64,000 nucleotides of DNA from Rhodoferax sp. (GCA_031291305.1 JARLJH010000056.1:29481-93480), one strand, 5' to 3'; shown: positions 54,252 to 64,000, counted from the stretch's first letter. The notes: a model not told the origin generated them from the letters alone. Numbers and translations are program-made.

Positions 54252-57200
54252 GCCGCCTCGGTGTGTGCCAGTGGCTTGCCGCGCAACCGCTCTGACAGCG
54301 ATGCAAAGCCAAGATAGATCACCGGCGTGGTGAACAGCGTGAGCAACTGGCTGACGATCAGGCCACCCACCATCACCACACCCAAGGGATGGCGCAGCTC
54401 ACTGCCCACTCCGGTACCCAGCATCAACGGCAACGCGCCCAGCAAGGCCGCCATGGTGGTCATCAGGATGGGGCGAAAGCGCAACAGGCACGCCTGGTGA
54501 ATGGCGGCGCGGGGTGATAGGCCTTCATCACGCTGGGCGTCCAGGGCAAAGTCAATCATCATGATGGCGTTCTTCTTGACAATACCGATCAACAACACGA
54601 TGCCAATGATGCCGATGATGCCCAGATCCAGCCTGAACGCCAGCAGCGCCAGCAAGGCGCCGAGGCCAGCCGATGGCAGCGTGGAAAGGATGGTCAGCGG
54701 GTGAATGTAGCTCTCATACAGCACCCCCAGCACGATGTACATGGTGATGATGGCCGCCACGATCAGCAGCAGCGTACTGCTCAACGAGGCCTGAAACGCC
54801 AGCGCCGCGCCCTGGAAGCTGGTCTCCACGCTCAGCGGTAGCTTCAGTGCCGCTTCTTCAGCTTTGATGGCTTCCACCGCCGCGCCCAACGAAGCGCCAG
54901 GCGCCAGATTGAAAGAAATGGTGGCGGCAGGAAACTGCGCCACATGGTTCACCGCCAAAGGAGCGGTACGTACCTCCACATGCGCCACAGACGACAGAGG
55001 GACCTGCGCGCTGTTGGCGCCCGGCACGTAGAGGCTAGCCAGCGCAGCCGGTCCGATCTTGAGCGACGGGGTCACTTCCAACACCACCCGATATTGGTTA
55101 CTCTGGGTGAAGATAGTGGAAATCAGGCGCTGACCAAAAGCGTCGTACAAGGCGCTGTCAATGGCCGCCACCGAGACGCCCAGACGCCCCGCTGCATTGC
55201 GATCAATGTTGATGTAAGCCTGCAAGCCCAGCTCCTGCTGGTCACTCGTCACGTCACTGAGTTGCGGCAGTTGTCGCAACTTGTCCAGCAGTGCAGTGGT
55301 CGATCGGGACAATTCTGCGGTATCGGGCGAGCTCAGTGTGAACTGGTATTGTGTTTTGGAAATGCGGTCTTCGATGCTCAGGTCCTGCACCGGCTGCATG
55401 TAGAGCGTCATGCCGGGCACGTTGCGGGTACTTTGGTCGATACGCCGCGCCACCTCCGTGGCAGACAGACCACGCTCGCTCAATGGCTTGAGCGAAATCA
55501 GCATGCGACCAGCGTTGAGCGTGGCGTTGGCACCATCCACCCCGATAAAGGACGACACGCTGTCCACCGCAGGGTCCTTCAGAATCAATGCCGCCATGTC
55601 CTGCTGGTGCTGCGCCATGGCCGCAAACGACGTGGACTGCGATGCCTCAGTAATGGCCTGAATGGCGCCAGTATCCTGTACCGGGAAAAATCCTTTGGGC
55701 ACCACCAGGTACAGCCCGCCGGTCAGCAACAAGGTCAACGCGAAGACGGTCAAGGTGGCGGTCTGGCGGTCCAGCACCCAGTCCAGCGCGCGGCCATAGG
55801 CAACAATGGTGCGTTCAAACGCACGGCCCACGGCCCGCCACAAGTGGCCATGGCTATCCTCAGTTTCATGGCGCAGCACACGCGCGCACATCATCGGCGT
55901 GAGCGTGAGCGAGACCACCGCCGAAATCAGGATCGACACCGCCAGCGTGATGGCAAACTCATGAAACAGCCTGCCCACCACGTCACCCATGAAGAGCAGC
56001 GGTATCAACACCGCAATCAACGACACGGTGAGCGAAATGATGGTGAAACCGATCTGTTTGGAGCCTTTGAGCGCCGCCGCCATTGGTGGGTCGCCCTGTT
56101 CCACAAAACGCGAGATGTTCTCGATCATGACGATAGCGTCATCCACCACAAAACCGGTGGAGATCACCAGCGCCATCAGGGTCAGGTTGTTGATGGAGAA
56201 CCCGGTCAAGTACATGACACCGAACGTGCCAACCAGTGACAGTGGCACCGCCACAGCCGGAATCACCGTGGCTGGTACGCTGCGCAGAAAGACAAAAATC
56301 ACCGCCACCACCAGGGCGATGGCCAGCAAAAGCTCAAGCTCGACGTCATCTACCGAAGCGCGGATGGTGGTGGTGCGATCATTGAGCACCCGCACGTCTA
56401 TCGATGAAGGCAGCGACGCCTGCAGCGCTGGCAACACCGCCTTGACCTTGTCCACGGTGTCAATCACATTCGCACCCGGCTGGCGCTGCACATTCAGGAT
56501 CACAGCGGGTGTCGTGTCGGCCCAAGCTGCCAGCCGAAGATTTTCAGCATCGTCCACCAGCTGCGCGACGTCCTGCAGGCGCACCGGATTGCCATTTTTG
56601 TAAGCGATGACCAGGCTGGCATACTCGCTGGCACTTTTGAGCTGGTCATTGGCATCAATGGTTGAAGCGCGTTGTGGCCCGTCAAAACTGCCCTTTGCCT
56701 GATTCACATTGGCCGCGCCAATGGCAGTGCGCACATCATCCAGCGACATGCCCAGCGCCGCCAGTGCGGTGGGGTTGGCCTGGATGCGCACCGCAGGTCG
56801 GCGCCCGCCAGCGATACTGACCAGCCCGACGCCGGGCACCTGCGAGATCTTTTGTGCCAAACGGCTTTCCACCAGGTCATGCACGCGAATTACCGGCAGC
56901 GTCGGCGAGGTCACGGCAATTGTCATGATCGGCGCATCCGCCGGGTTGACCTTGCTGTACACCGGCGGCATGGGCAGGTCGCTGGGCAGCAGGTTGCTGC
57001 CAGCGTTGATGGCCGCCTGCACCTCCTGCTCAGCCACATCCAGCGACAGGCTCAATTCAAAACGCAGCGTGATCACCGACGCACCGCCGGAGCTGCTCGA
57101 CGACATCTGCGCCAAGCCTGGCATCTGGCCAAACTGCCGCTCCAGCGGCGCCGTTACCGACGAGGTCATCACGTCCGGGCTGGCACCGGGGTACAACGTG

Positions 57201-57343
57201 GTGACCTGAATCGTCGGGTAATCGACCTCGGGTAGCGCGGCAATCGGCAACAGGCGGTAGGCCAGCAATCCGGCCAGAAAGATCGCCAGCATCAGCAGCG
57301 AGGTCGCTACCGGACGCTCAATAAAAAGTCGTGACGGGTTCAT
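54248..57343 (-). CDS. mdtB: RND efflux pump subunit, MdtB-like
   Basis: A 1031-residue RND transporter. It begins [20 protein letters not shown], has [20 protein letters not shown] with the two Asp, and [18 protein letters not shown] with the Lys. It overlaps the MdtC-like gene by four bases and follows the adaptor by 13 bases. Heteromeric pairs in this order occur as MdtABC in E. coli and MuxABC-OpmB in Pseudomonas. Confidence 0.9.
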   Translation of the reverse strand: MNPSRLFIERPVATSLLMLAIFLAGLLAYRLLPIAALPEVDYPTIQVTTLYPGASPDVMTSSVTAPLERQFGQMPGLAQMSSSSSGGASVITLRFELSLSLDVAEQEVQAAINAGSNLLPSDLPMPPVYSKVNPADAPIMTIAVTSPTLPVIRVHDLVESRLAQKISQVPGVGLVSIAGGRRPAVRIQANPTALAALGMSLDDVRTAIGAANVNQAKGSFDGPQRASTIDANDQLKSASEYASLVIAYKNGNPVRLQDVAQLVDDAENLRLAAWADTTPAVILNVQRQPGANVIDTVDKVKAVLPALQASLPSSIDVRVLNDRTTTIRASVDDVELELLLAIALVVAVIFVFLRSVPATVIPAVAVPLSLVGTFGVMYLTGFSINNLTLMALVISTGFVVDDAIVMIENISRFVEQGDPPMAAALKGSKQIGFTIISLTVSLIAVLIPLLFMGDVVGRLFHEFAITLAVSILISAVVSLTLTPMMCARVLRHETEDSHGHLWRAVGRAFERTIVAYGRALDWVLDRQTATLTVFALTLLLTGGLYLVVPKGFFPVQDTGAIQAITEASQSTSFAAMAQHQQDMAALILKDPAVDSVSSFIGVDGANATLNAGRMLISLKPLSERGLSATEVARRIDQSTRNVPGMTLYMQPVQDLSIEDRISKTQYQFTLSSPDTAELSRSTTALLDKLRQLPQLSDVTSDQQELGLQAYINIDRNAAGRLGVSVAAIDSALYDAFGQRLISTIFTQSNQYRVVLEVTPSLKIGPAALASLYVPGANSAQVPLSSVAHVEVRTAPLAVNHVAQFPAATISFNLAPGASLGAAVEAIKAEEAALKLPLSVETSFQGAALAFQASLSSTLLLIVAAIITMYIVLGVLYESYIHPLTILSTLPSAGLGALLALLAFRLDLGIIGIIGIVLLIGIVKKNAIMMIDFALDAQRDEGLSPRAAIHQACLLRFRPILMTTMAALLGALPLMLGTGVGSELRHPLGVVMVGGLIVSQLLTLFTTPVIYLGFASLSERLRGKPLAHTEAA

Positions 57344-57356
57344 CAGCTTGGGCGGA

Positions 57357-58763
57357 TCAATTGCCTTGACTGCGTTGCTTCTGGAACCAGGCTTTGCGAT
57401 CCTCCGGGCTCATGGCCTTGAGCTTGTCCTGCATGTCTGGCGGTACCCGGTCCATCCAGCGCGGCCGTTCACCCGAAGCAGCAGCTTGCGCCCCACTGGC
57501 ACCGTGTTTGTGGCTGGTGGCCTGTGTGGCGGCACTGGCCGCCTTGGTCGCATCGATCACCTGAACCTTGGCACCGTCGCGCAGCCGGTCCGCGCCATCG
57601 ACCACCACACGCTCACCTGCCTTCAGCTCACCTTGGACAGCGGTCCAATCGCCATCGACCGCGCCCACGGTGACACGGCGCAAGCTGACCATTGAATCGC
57701 CATCCACCACATACACATAGGTGCCCGGCGCCCCGCGCTGCACCGCCGCACTCGACACCGCCAGCGCCCCTGGCAAGGTGTCCAGTTGCAATTTCACATT
57801 GACAAACTGGTTGGGAAACAGGCTGTTGTCCTTGTTGGGGAACAAGGCCTTGATACGAATCGTGCCGGTGGTGGGGTCAATGGCGTTGTCCGTGCTGGCG
57901 ACCTTTCCCACGGCCAGCAATGTTTTCTGATCCTGATCCCACGCCTCTACCCGCAACGTCGCATGCGCTTGAAGTTGCTTGCGAATACGTGGCAAACGGC
58001 TTTCCGGCACGGCAAAGACCACGTTCACCGGCTGTGTCTGCGTGATACTCAACAAGCCATTGGTGTCCGATGTGTGCACGTTGTTACCGAGATCAGCTTG
58101 CTTGAGCCCGGCCAATCCGGAAATCGGCGCCACCACATGGGTGTAGGACAACTGCAGCTTGGCATTGTCCACACCCGCCTGGTCGGCCAAAACCGAGCCC
58201 TGCAACTGCTGTACCAAGGCCTCCTGCGTGTCCACCTGCTGTGCCGGAGCGGCATCTTTGGCCAACAGGTCACGGTAACGTTTAAGGTCGAGCTGGGCGT
58301 TGCGCAGCAGCGCCTGGTCACGCGCCAGTGTGCCCTGTGCCTGTACCAACGCAATCTGAAAAGGTTGCGGGTCAATTTGCGCCAACCCCTGCCCAGCGCG
58401 CACCGGCTGGCCTTCCTTGAAATGCAGTGCCTGCAATACGCCATCCACCTGGGTATGCACCACAGCGGTATTGCCCGCCGCAATGTTGCCAATGGCATTC
58501 ACCAGCACACGCACATCGCGCTGCTGCACAACCTGCACAGAGACAGGTTGTGCAGCTACAGCCATGTATCGACCAGAGCCGGTCTTGCCCGAGCGCCCCG
58601 TCTCTTCACCACGTGGCACACCCGCCTGATGACGTTGCCACGCGTAACCTGCACCAATGGTGATGCCAACCAGCAGCAACAGCCAAAACCATTTTCGGCG
58701 CTTGCCGGGTGCGGGCGGCATGGAGTTGGTCGCGGAGCGAGTGGTGTCTGCTTGTTGTGTCAT
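57357..58763 (-). CDS. mdtA: RND periplasmic adaptor, MdtA-like
   Basis: A 468-residue membrane fusion protein: N-terminal helix [20 protein letters not shown], then the HlyD-type beta/lipoyl parts ([20 protein letters not shown] and [19 protein letters not shown]), a hairpin domain between them, and a C-terminal beta domain. The final ~80 residues ([32 protein letters not shown]) are an unusual extension. First gene of the operon. It links the pump to the outer membrane channel. Confidence 0.9.
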   Translation of the reverse strand: MTQQADTTRSATNSMPPAPGKRRKWFWLLLLVGITIGAGYAWQRHQAGVPRGEETGRSGKTGSGRYMAVAAQPVSVQVVQQRDVRVLVNAIGNIAAGNTAVVHTQVDGVLQALHFKEGQPVRAGQGLAQIDPQPFQIALVQAQGTLARDQALLRNAQLDLKRYRDLLAKDAAPAQQVDTQEALVQQLQGSVLADQAGVDNAKLQLSYTHVVAPISGLAGLKQADLGNNVHTSDTNGLLSITQTQPVNVVFAVPESRLPRIRKQLQAHATLRVEAWDQDQKTLLAVGKVASTDNAIDPTTGTIRIKALFPNKDNSLFPNQFVNVKLQLDTLPGALAVSSAAVQRGAPGTYVYVVDGDSMVSLRRVTVGAVDGDWTAVQGELKAGERVVVDGADRLRDGAKVQVIDATKAASAATQATSHKHGASGAQAAASGERPRWMDRVPPDMQDKLKAMSPEDRKAWFQKQRSQGN

Positions 58764-58838
58764 AACGCGATTACTTTGTATCTTCTAGTGGCTGGCAGCG
58801 GGGCCTCGGGCGTTCACGCATCAATGAATATAAAAAAT

Positions 58839-58876
58839 GCCGTCAGCCCTTATTGGTGCTTCACTTATAGCTCTGA
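58839..58876. repeat. interspersed repeat, copy 10
   Basis: GCCGTCAGCCCTTATTGGTG, then CTTCACTTATAGCTCTGAAT. The family boxes are partly kept. It lies in the leader of the RND operon. Confidence 0.5.
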
Positions 58877-58935
58877 ATAATGCAGCACTTTTCCCGTGTA
58901 GAAACGTGACAGAGGCAGAGTGTTGCAGATTTTTG

Positions 58936-61551
58936 TTACGCCTTGTGGACGTTTCCAGGGTGCTGGATTTCAGATGTAACCTGGGGCTTTGCAAGCGACG
59001 CGGTCTCTTGTGCCAGTGCGTTGAGCAGCGCTGCGGCCAATTCGGCGCGTCCCATCGGTTTGCTCACGATCACCGCGACACCCGCAGCGGTTGCGCGCTC
59101 CTGCAACTGGGCACCACCATAACCGCTGACCAGTAACACCGGCAAATTTGGGCGCAGCGCGTGAACAGCAAGCGCCAGATCGCAGCCACTCATGTCCGGC
59201 ATCCGCTCGTCCGTCATCAACGCATCGAAGCGGTCGGGGTTCGCGCTGAATTCCTGCAGCGCCAAGGTCGCCGACCCAAACCCGATGGCCTCATACCCGA
59301 GCCCAGCCAGCAGGTCTTCTGCCATTTCCACCAAAGCCCATTCATCATCCACGACCAGAATGGTCTGACCTTTTCCGTGGTGACTGGGCTCCACCTGCTG
59401 CAAACCAGCATCGGACAGTGGGGCATCCACCCACGGGAAATACAGGGTGAAACGCGAGCCCACACCAGGAACACTCTGTACATCGACGGCACCCTCCATG
59501 TCGACCATCACAGCACGCACCACCGTCAGCCCCAAACCCGTGCCTTGCTGCGGACCGCGGGTGGTGAAAAACGGCTCAAACAGGCGCGACTTCACCTCTG
59601 GCGTCATGCCGTGCCCGGTATCGGTAACGGTCAAGCAGGCATAGTGGCCAGGATTCAGCGTCTTTTCAGACAACAACAGTGACTGTTCCAGATGAAGCTC
59701 ACTCAAGGCGACACCCAGCGTACCGCCTTGCTGCATGGCGTGAACGGCGTTGGTGCACAGATTCATGACTGCCTCATACACCTGCGTGCTGTCGCCCCGA
59801 ACCTGGGCGTTGACAGCATCCATCGAGCGTCGAAGTTGGATGTTTTCAGGAACTGACGCCGTCAGCAAGTCCAGCATTTCATGGATCACCGGGGCCAGCC
59901 GGAACACCGAACGCTGGTGGCTGCTTGGCTGACTAAAGGCCAGAATGCGCTTGACCAGCGCCTTGCCGCGCTCCCCGCCACGCACCATTTGGGCAATCCA
60001 ATGTGCCTGCCGTGAGCCCGGTTCTGCCACGTCTGCAGCCAGCTCGCCATAGCCCTGGACCGCTGCCAGGATGTTGTTGAAATCATGTGCAATGGCGCCT
60101 GCCAGTGTTCCCACAGCCTCGAGCTTGCGCGCGTTGTGAAGCTGGTCCTCCAATGATCGGGTCTGCTCCTGTGCCTGAACCTCGGTCGTGACATCGGCGC
60201 CCGTTCCTGTAAACAGAAGCACCCGACCCTGATCATCGCGGCGAGCCTGACCACGGGCGCGCACGTGGTGCCATTGGCCATCTGCCTGCCGCACCCGAAA
60301 CGTGACATCAAAAAAGGCCTCCCGGCCCTGCTCATGCGCCAGAAATGCGGCACGCAGTGGCGCCAGATCATCCGGATGAACGTGCCCCTGCGCCAGCAAT
60401 CCGGGCTGATCAAGTTGCTCCGCACCACGCTCAAGCCCGAGCAGCTCACGCATGCGTGGTGACATGTGGCTTTCGCGTTGCTCTGGATTCCACTCCCAAT
60501 AGCCCTCTTGCGCGGCCTGAAAAGCACGCACCGCGCGCTCCTTCTCAGCGGCCAACTCGGCCTGCGATGCATGGCGCAAGTATTTTTCCCGGGCGTGGCG
60601 CAAAGTCAGCAAAAAAGTAATCAACAAGGCCGAGGCTGAAAAAGACCCTACCAACCAGGCTTGCTCGGTCCATTCAGTCAGAACCGCTGTGACATCTCGC
60701 ATGATCAAAACCACCAGATCGAAGTGCTGGAGCGGCTGCAGAGCCACCAGTCGCTGCTGCCCATCGGGCAACGCCACTTGCCTGGGCTTGGTGACGGTTC
60801 CAGGTGTCAATAGGCTAGCCAGAACCTCCGCCGGTAACAATTGGTTGGTGTTTTGCCCTGGACCGTCCGAAACCAACTGGCGGTCCCTGCGGTAAATGGC
60901 CATGTGAGCATCGGGCGTAGGGGCAATCCGCAAAAAGTCACCATCCAGAAACTCTGGATCGGCCACCAGTGTGACAACGCCACCAAATTCACCCATCGGG
61001 TTGCGCCAGTCAATCGCGACACCAATCAAGGTCTGACCATCAGACTTGCGCACGAACGGACTGCCAACAAAAATAGCCGAGCCATCGAGCGCTCTGGAGG
61101 TGACAAAGAAATCTCGCTGGGCCATGGATCTTGCTACGCTTTGGTCATTGCGCGAGCTGGCAACGCGCATGCCCTGATCGTCAAGAATATTCAGCGAGCG
61201 AAACTGCGGTAACGCTGCCGCCCGGGCCACCAGCAGGGCGTGCGCTTCGCGGTCATCCACGGCAAGCAGACCGGTACCCAACTCGGCACGGGTAGCGCGC
61301 AGCACGGTATCAGCGACCTCCAGCGTGCTGTTGGCTTGTGCGGCCATCGCAACGGACAATGACTCCAGGGTGCGCAACTCACTTTGCAGTGTCTGGCGCC
61401 GCAAATCCCATAACCCATAAGCCACCAACGCGGCCATCAGGAGTTCCACCAGCACAACTGTCAACAGACCACGTTGACGCAGCAGGTCGTACCAGCGTGG
61501 CAAATTGGGGTGGCTTGGCGGGGTATCCGCAGGGTTGTCGGAATCAATCAT
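58936..61551 (-). CDS. hybrid sensor kinase with Cache, PAS, HisKA, ATPase and receiver domains
   Basis: An 871-residue protein: TM helix (GLLTVVLVELLMAALVAYGL), a dCache-like periplasmic sensor of ~250 residues, a second helix, a PAS domain (WEWNPEQRESHMSPRMRELL), HisKA with AIAHDFNNILAAVQGYGELA (His near 488), an ATPase with GTGLGLTVVRAV, and a receiver with LMTDERMPDMSG (Asp near 779). The start was placed at ATG in front of IDSDNPADT; a GTG four codons upstream is possible. It is divergent from an OmpR-type regulator, with only 42 bases between starts. It is upstream of the RND operon on the same strand, 172 bases away, so it may control it. Confidence 0.87.
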   Translation of the reverse strand: MIDSDNPADTPPSHPNLPRWYDLLRQRGLLTVVLVELLMAALVAYGLWDLRRQTLQSELRTLESLSVAMAAQANSTLEVADTVLRATRAELGTGLLAVDDREAHALLVARAAALPQFRSLNILDDQGMRVASSRNDQSVARSMAQRDFFVTSRALDGSAIFVGSPFVRKSDGQTLIGVAIDWRNPMGEFGGVVTLVADPEFLDGDFLRIAPTPDAHMAIYRRDRQLVSDGPGQNTNQLLPAEVLASLLTPGTVTKPRQVALPDGQQRLVALQPLQHFDLVVLIMRDVTAVLTEWTEQAWLVGSFSASALLITFLLTLRHAREKYLRHASQAELAAEKERAVRAFQAAQEGYWEWNPEQRESHMSPRMRELLGLERGAEQLDQPGLLAQGHVHPDDLAPLRAAFLAHEQGREAFFDVTFRVRQADGQWHHVRARGQARRDDQGRVLLFTGTGADVTTEVQAQEQTRSLEDQLHNARKLEAVGTLAGAIAHDFNNILAAVQGYGELAADVAEPGSRQAHWIAQMVRGGERGKALVKRILAFSQPSSHQRSVFRLAPVIHEMLDLLTASVPENIQLRRSMDAVNAQVRGDSTQVYEAVMNLCTNAVHAMQQGGTLGVALSELHLEQSLLLSEKTLNPGHYACLTVTDTGHGMTPEVKSRLFEPFFTTRGPQQGTGLGLTVVRAVMVDMEGAVDVQSVPGVGSRFTLYFPWVDAPLSDAGLQQVEPSHHGKGQTILVVDDEWALVEMAEDLLAGLGYEAIGFGSATLALQEFSANPDRFDALMTDERMPDMSGCDLALAVHALRPNLPVLLVSGYGGAQLQERATAAGVAVIVSKPMGRAELAAALLNALAQETASLAKPQVTSEIQHPGNVHKA

Positions 61552-61593
61552 CTGAAAATGCACTACAGTGTTTTTCTGAGAGGCTACACCAGA

Positions 61594-62349
61594 ATGACAT
61601 CCAACCCCATGCCTATTGAAGGCTCACCGAACTGCTCCCATATTCTGGTCGTTGATGACGACCCGGCGTTACGCCATCTGTTGCAGGACTATCTTGAACA
61701 AAACGACATGCGGGTGACCGCAGTGGCCAGCGGCAGCCTGATGCAAGAGGTGTTTGACCGCGAAGCAATTGATCTGGTGGTGCTGGACCTGCGTCTGCCA
61801 GGCGAGGACGGCATGCAGCTGGCCCGGCAACTACGTGAACGGGCGACGGTGCCCATCGTCCTGCTGACGGGAAAATCAGAAGAAGCGGATCGCGTGATGG
61901 GACTGGAGTTTGGTGCCGATGACTACGTCACCAAACCCTTCAGTCCACGCGAACTGTTGGCCCGCATTCGTGCCGTGCTTAGGCGCTATCAAGCCCAGAT
62001 CGTGCTGGCCGCCACTGACACCAAACGCCGTGCATTCCGCTTTGCGGGCTGGGAGTTCAATCTGCGCACCCGCAAACTTGTCACGCCCGACGCCCACAAG
62101 CTGGAACTGAGCAATGGCGAATTCAGTTTGCTGAGCGCTTTTTGCAGCGCACCACAGCGGGTACTCACCCGCGACCAGCTGATGACCCTGTCCCGTCTGC
62201 ACAATGCAGAGGTGTATGACCGCACCATCGACGTTCAAATCCTGCGCCTGCGCCGAAAAATCGAACCAGACCCAGCGCATCCACAGTTCATCGTGACAGA
62301 ACGTGGTGCTGGCTACATCTTCAAAGCGTCGGTTGAGTCGCTGTACTGA
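61594..62349 (+). CDS. OmpR/PhoB-type response regulator
   Basis: A 251-residue protein: receiver with HILVVDDDPALRHLL, phospho-acceptor Asp65 in VVLDLRLPGEDGM, and the K of DDYVTKPFSPRELLARIRA; then a winged-helix domain with RRAFRFAGWEFNLRTRKLVT to LRRKIEPDPAHPQFIVTERG. The start at MTSNPMPIE was chosen because upstream in-frame codons overlap the kinase. It is the likely partner of the divergent kinase, whose own receiver would act in a relay or as a phosphate sink. Target genes are unknown; the RND operon is a candidate. Confidence 0.9.
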   Translation: MTSNPMPIEGSPNCSHILVVDDDPALRHLLQDYLEQNDMRVTAVASGSLMQEVFDREAIDLVVLDLRLPGEDGMQLARQLRERATVPIVLLTGKSEEADRVMGLEFGADDYVTKPFSPRELLARIRAVLRRYQAQIVLAATDTKRRAFRFAGWEFNLRTRKLVTPDAHKLELSNGEFSLLSAFCSAPQRVLTRDQLMTLSRLHNAEVYDRTIDVQILRLRRKIEPDPAHPQFIVTERGAGYIFKASVESLY

Positions 62350-62366
62350 TGCATGCAAGCACGCCT

Positions 62367-62615
62367 TTACAGGTAAAACGCCTCAACCTTGCCCCTGACC
62401 TTGATCAGCAGCGGCTTGCCGTGGCGGTCACGCGTCTTGCCTGCAGGTACTTTCACCCAGCCTTCGCTGATGCAGTACTCCTCCACATCGGTACGCTCCC
62501 GGTCATTGAGACGGATGCCAATATCGTGCTCAAAAACCGCAGCGTTGTGAAAAGGACTGCGTGGGTCGATGGACAGATGATCGGGCAGAGGAGGAAGTTG
62601 GGCGGTGTCGGTCAT
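62367..62615 (-). CDS. DUF3297 family protein
   Basis: An 82-residue protein with the DUF3297 pattern: LPDHLSIDPRSPFHNAAVFE, IGIRLNDRERTDVEEYCISE, GWVKVPAGKTRDRHGKPLLI and KVRGKVEAFYL to the end. Highly conserved in proteobacteria and without a known function. The ATG in front of TDTAQLPPLP was chosen as family-like. It lies downstream of nadA on the same strand with a repeat in between. Confidence 0.85.
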   Translation of the reverse strand: MTDTAQLPPLPDHLSIDPRSPFHNAAVFEHDIGIRLNDRERTDVEEYCISEGWVKVPAGKTRDRHGKPLLIKVRGKVEAFYL

Positions 62616-62641
62616 GGAACTGTGGTTGTTCAATCGATTGA

Positions 62642-62696
62642 ATTTGATATCAAATTAGAAGCTAATTAAGCAGCGCCTATATGGGCTACAAGGCTG
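62642..62696. repeat. interspersed repeat, copy 11, overlapping the nadA 3' end
   Basis: TTTGATATCAAATTAGAAGC, then TAATTAAGCAGCGCCTATAT and GGGCTACAAGGC. Its right part provides the last nine codons and the stop of nadA (VAHIGAA), so the protein's C-terminus derives from the repeat. Confidence 0.65.
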
Positions 62697-63799
62697 CCGG
62701 GCACTGGACCCTGCTTGAGTGCGGCGGTAAAGGCCAGCATGCGATCAATGGGTAGGCGGGCGCGCAGGCCCAGCGCCGGATCCACATGAATCTCGTTGGC
62801 ACCGGTTTCCAAGACGCGCGCCACATCCAACAGGCCGTTCATGGCCATCCACGGGCAGTGTGCACAGCTTTTGCAGGTTGCGCTGTTGCCCGCTGTGGGC
62901 GCTTCAATAAAAGTCTTGCCGGGGTTCAAGGTACGCAGCTTGTGCATCATGCCGTTGTCGGTGGCGACGATGAACTCTTTGGCATCCATCTGGCGTGCGG
63001 CATTGAGGATGCCCGAGGTAGAACCCACGGCATCGGCCAACGCCACGATGTCGGCAGGCGACTCGGGGTGTACCAATACCTTGGCACCCGGGTGCTCGCG
63101 CATGAGCTCGGTCAATTCAAAAGCCTTGAACTCGTCGTGCACGATGCACGAGCCACCCCACATCACCATGTCGGCGCCGGTCTCACGCTGGATGTAGCTG
63201 CCAAGGTGACGGTCAGGTGCCCATAAGATTTTTTTACCCTGCTCTTTCAGCGCTTTGACAATGTCAAGCGCGCAGCTGGAGGTCACCAGCCAGTCAGACC
63301 GCGCCTTCACAGCGGCGCTGGTGTTGGCATAGACCACCACCGTGCGGTCAGGATGCGCGTCACAGAAGGCACTGAACGCATCCACCGGACAGCCCAGATC
63401 GAGCGAGCAATTGGCATCCAAATCGGGCATCAGCACACGCTTTTCGGGCGACAGGATTTTGGAAGTCTCGCCCATGAAACGCACTCCCGACACGACCAGC
63501 GTGGTGGCGGCATGGTCGCGGCCAAAGCGGGCCATCTCCAGCGAATCACTAACGATACCGCCGGTCTCCTCGGCCAGGTCCTGCAAATCCGGGTGCACGT
63601 AGTAATGCGACACCATGACGGCATTTTTTTCTTTGAGCAGGCGGCGGATTTTGTCCTTGAGTGCCTGCCGTTCAGCAGCGCCGGGCTCCAACGGCACACG
63701 GGCCCAAGCATGTTTGGTACTGCACACCGAACCACCTTCGGTGTGACTCTGCGGCTGCTCGTAGTCCACCTCTTTGGTGGCCAATTCGACTTCGGTCAT
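62666..63799 (-). CDS. nadA: quinolinate synthase
   Basis: A 377-residue Fe-S enzyme. Features: [20 protein letters not shown] near residue 67, [36 protein letters not shown] with a cluster Cys, [12 protein letters not shown], and [17 protein letters not shown] with the last ligand. It condenses iminoaspartate (from NadB) with dihydroxyacetone phosphate to quinolinate for NAD synthesis, using a 4Fe-4S cluster. The first 20 residues ([20 protein letters not shown]) are outside the core. A group II intron ends 60 bases upstream of its start. Confidence 0.96.
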   Translation of the reverse strand: MTEVELATKEVDYEQPQSHTEGGSVCSTKHAWARVPLEPGAAERQALKDKIRRLLKEKNAVMVSHYYVHPDLQDLAEETGGIVSDSLEMARFGRDHAATTLVVSGVRFMGETSKILSPEKRVLMPDLDANCSLDLGCPVDAFSAFCDAHPDRTVVVYANTSAAVKARSDWLVTSSCALDIVKALKEQGKKILWAPDRHLGSYIQRETGADMVMWGGSCIVHDEFKAFELTELMREHPGAKVLVHPESPADIVALADAVGSTSGILNAARQMDAKEFIVATDNGMMHKLRTLNPGKTFIEAPTAGNSATCKSCAHCPWMAMNGLLDVARVLETGANEIHVDPALGLRARLPIDRMLAFTAALKQGPVPGSLVAHIGAA

Positions 63800-63860
63800 G
63801 CGTCCTCCGACAATCTATTCAATCGCAAACCCAATGGTTTCACAACGAATCGTTGACGAA

Positions 63861-64000
63861 ATCGAGATAGGAAGAAGCCTCACGGCCCCTCCCTCTCACA
63901 CCACCGGACATACGGGTCACGTATCCGGCGGTTCCTTGAAACTTTGTTGATCTCATGCTGCCTTGGCCCTCGCCAATTCGGGCAGCCCCATTTGACGAAA
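63861..64000 (-). mobile_element. 3' end of a group II intron, partial
   Basis: Read on the minus strand, after the reverse transcriptase stop comes GGAACCGCCGGATACGTGAC then CCGTATGTCCGGTGGTGTGA and GAGGGAGGGGCC, a domain V hairpin of a bacterial group II intron, followed by a GC-rich domain VI stem and CTATCTCGAT. The last bases (GAT) are the probable 3' splice site, at 63861. The left flank at 63843-63855 is a near-perfect palindrome CAACGAATCGTTG. The intron continues beyond the right edge. Boundary is an estimate from the family. Confidence 0.75.
63953..64000 (-). CDS. C-terminus of the intron-encoded reverse transcriptase/maturase, partial
   Basis: The minus strand reads FRQMGLPELARAKAA and a TGA stop, then the domain V region. 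The GLPELARAKA end is typical for intron-encoded reverse transcriptases in proteobacteria. Only 15 codons lie in the window. It is inside the intron feature. Confidence 0.65.
   Translation of the reverse strand, partial: FRQMGLPELARAKAA

Noticed and set aside
1-64000. CRISPR arrays, tRNA and rRNA genes.
   Set aside because: No regularly spaced repeats, cas-like genes, tRNA T-loop patterns or rRNA segments were seen by eye; a covariance scan was not possible.

Overview
The window looks like a chromosomal segment of a betaproteobacterium of the order Burkholderiales, most likely Comamonadaceae and close to Rhodoferax. This rests on the gene families and orders (slpA/radC/smr, DUF3460-scpA, panB-panC, nadB, nadA), on high GC with short intergenic gaps, and on about ten copies of a short interspersed repeat of the type that pairs GCCTNTAGCCC with GGGCTA and ends in TAGCTATT. 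I recall that type from Comamonadaceae genomes; species assignment cannot be made from the sequence alone. No tRNA, rRNA or CRISPR array was recognised.

Layout. 0-2 kb: FKBP-type isomerase (cut by the edge), radC and an Smr-domain protein. 2-4 kb: a two-gene unit encoding a fused monohaem cytochrome/porin of Cyc2 type and a dihaem c4-like cytochrome lipoprotein, a plausible outer-membrane-to-periplasm electron entry route (Fe(II) oxidation in known relatives). 4-19 kb: hybrid histidine kinase, a decayed type III methyltransferase stub between two repeats, truncated haemoglobin, YbbP-like permease, diguanylate cyclase, ApbC/Mrp, an uncharacterised gene pair, patatin, metG and an MFS transporter. 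18.9-19.6 kb: a yybP-ykoY manganese riboswitch ahead of a GDT1/UPF0016 cation exporter. 20.2-21.6 kb: an AbiV-like HEPN protein overlapping the ribosome-binding region of an exported thioredoxin-like protein.

22.5-43 kb is the most unusual part. Two separate six-gene sets, pointing toward each other and about 5.7 kb apart, each encode a complete complex-I / group-4-hydrogenase-like membrane module (two or more antiporter-like subunits, a NuoH-like subunit, a HyfE-like subunit, a NuoCD-like large subunit and a NuoB-like small subunit). In both large subunits the N-terminal CxxC that would bind NiFe is replaced (VGDS and SGDS) and the C-terminal CxxC is absent, so neither should be a hydrogenase; they fit the 'energy-converting hydrogenase-related' (Ehr) type, whose substrate is unknown. 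Set 1 has a ferredoxin domain fused to its NuoB subunit; set 2 has a bare NuoB and ends in an ATP-grasp-like gene. A broken copy of the ferredoxin-NuoB 5' end lies between them, together with a PhnD-like binding protein, a GST, a LysR regulator, a BcrC-type phosphatase and cytochrome b561. Interspersed repeats and a REP-type palindrome lie in frame inside subunit genes of both sets.

43-49.5 kb: DUF3460, scpA, nadB, panB, panC and three small envelope proteins, the last (Spy/LTXXQ-like) interrupted by an in-frame amber codon. 49.6-58.8 kb: a four-gene MdtABC-type RND efflux operon with its own outer membrane channel. 58.9-62.3 kb: a divergent hybrid kinase/OmpR-type regulator pair. 62.4-64 kb: DUF3297, nadA, and the 3' end of a group II intron running off the right edge.
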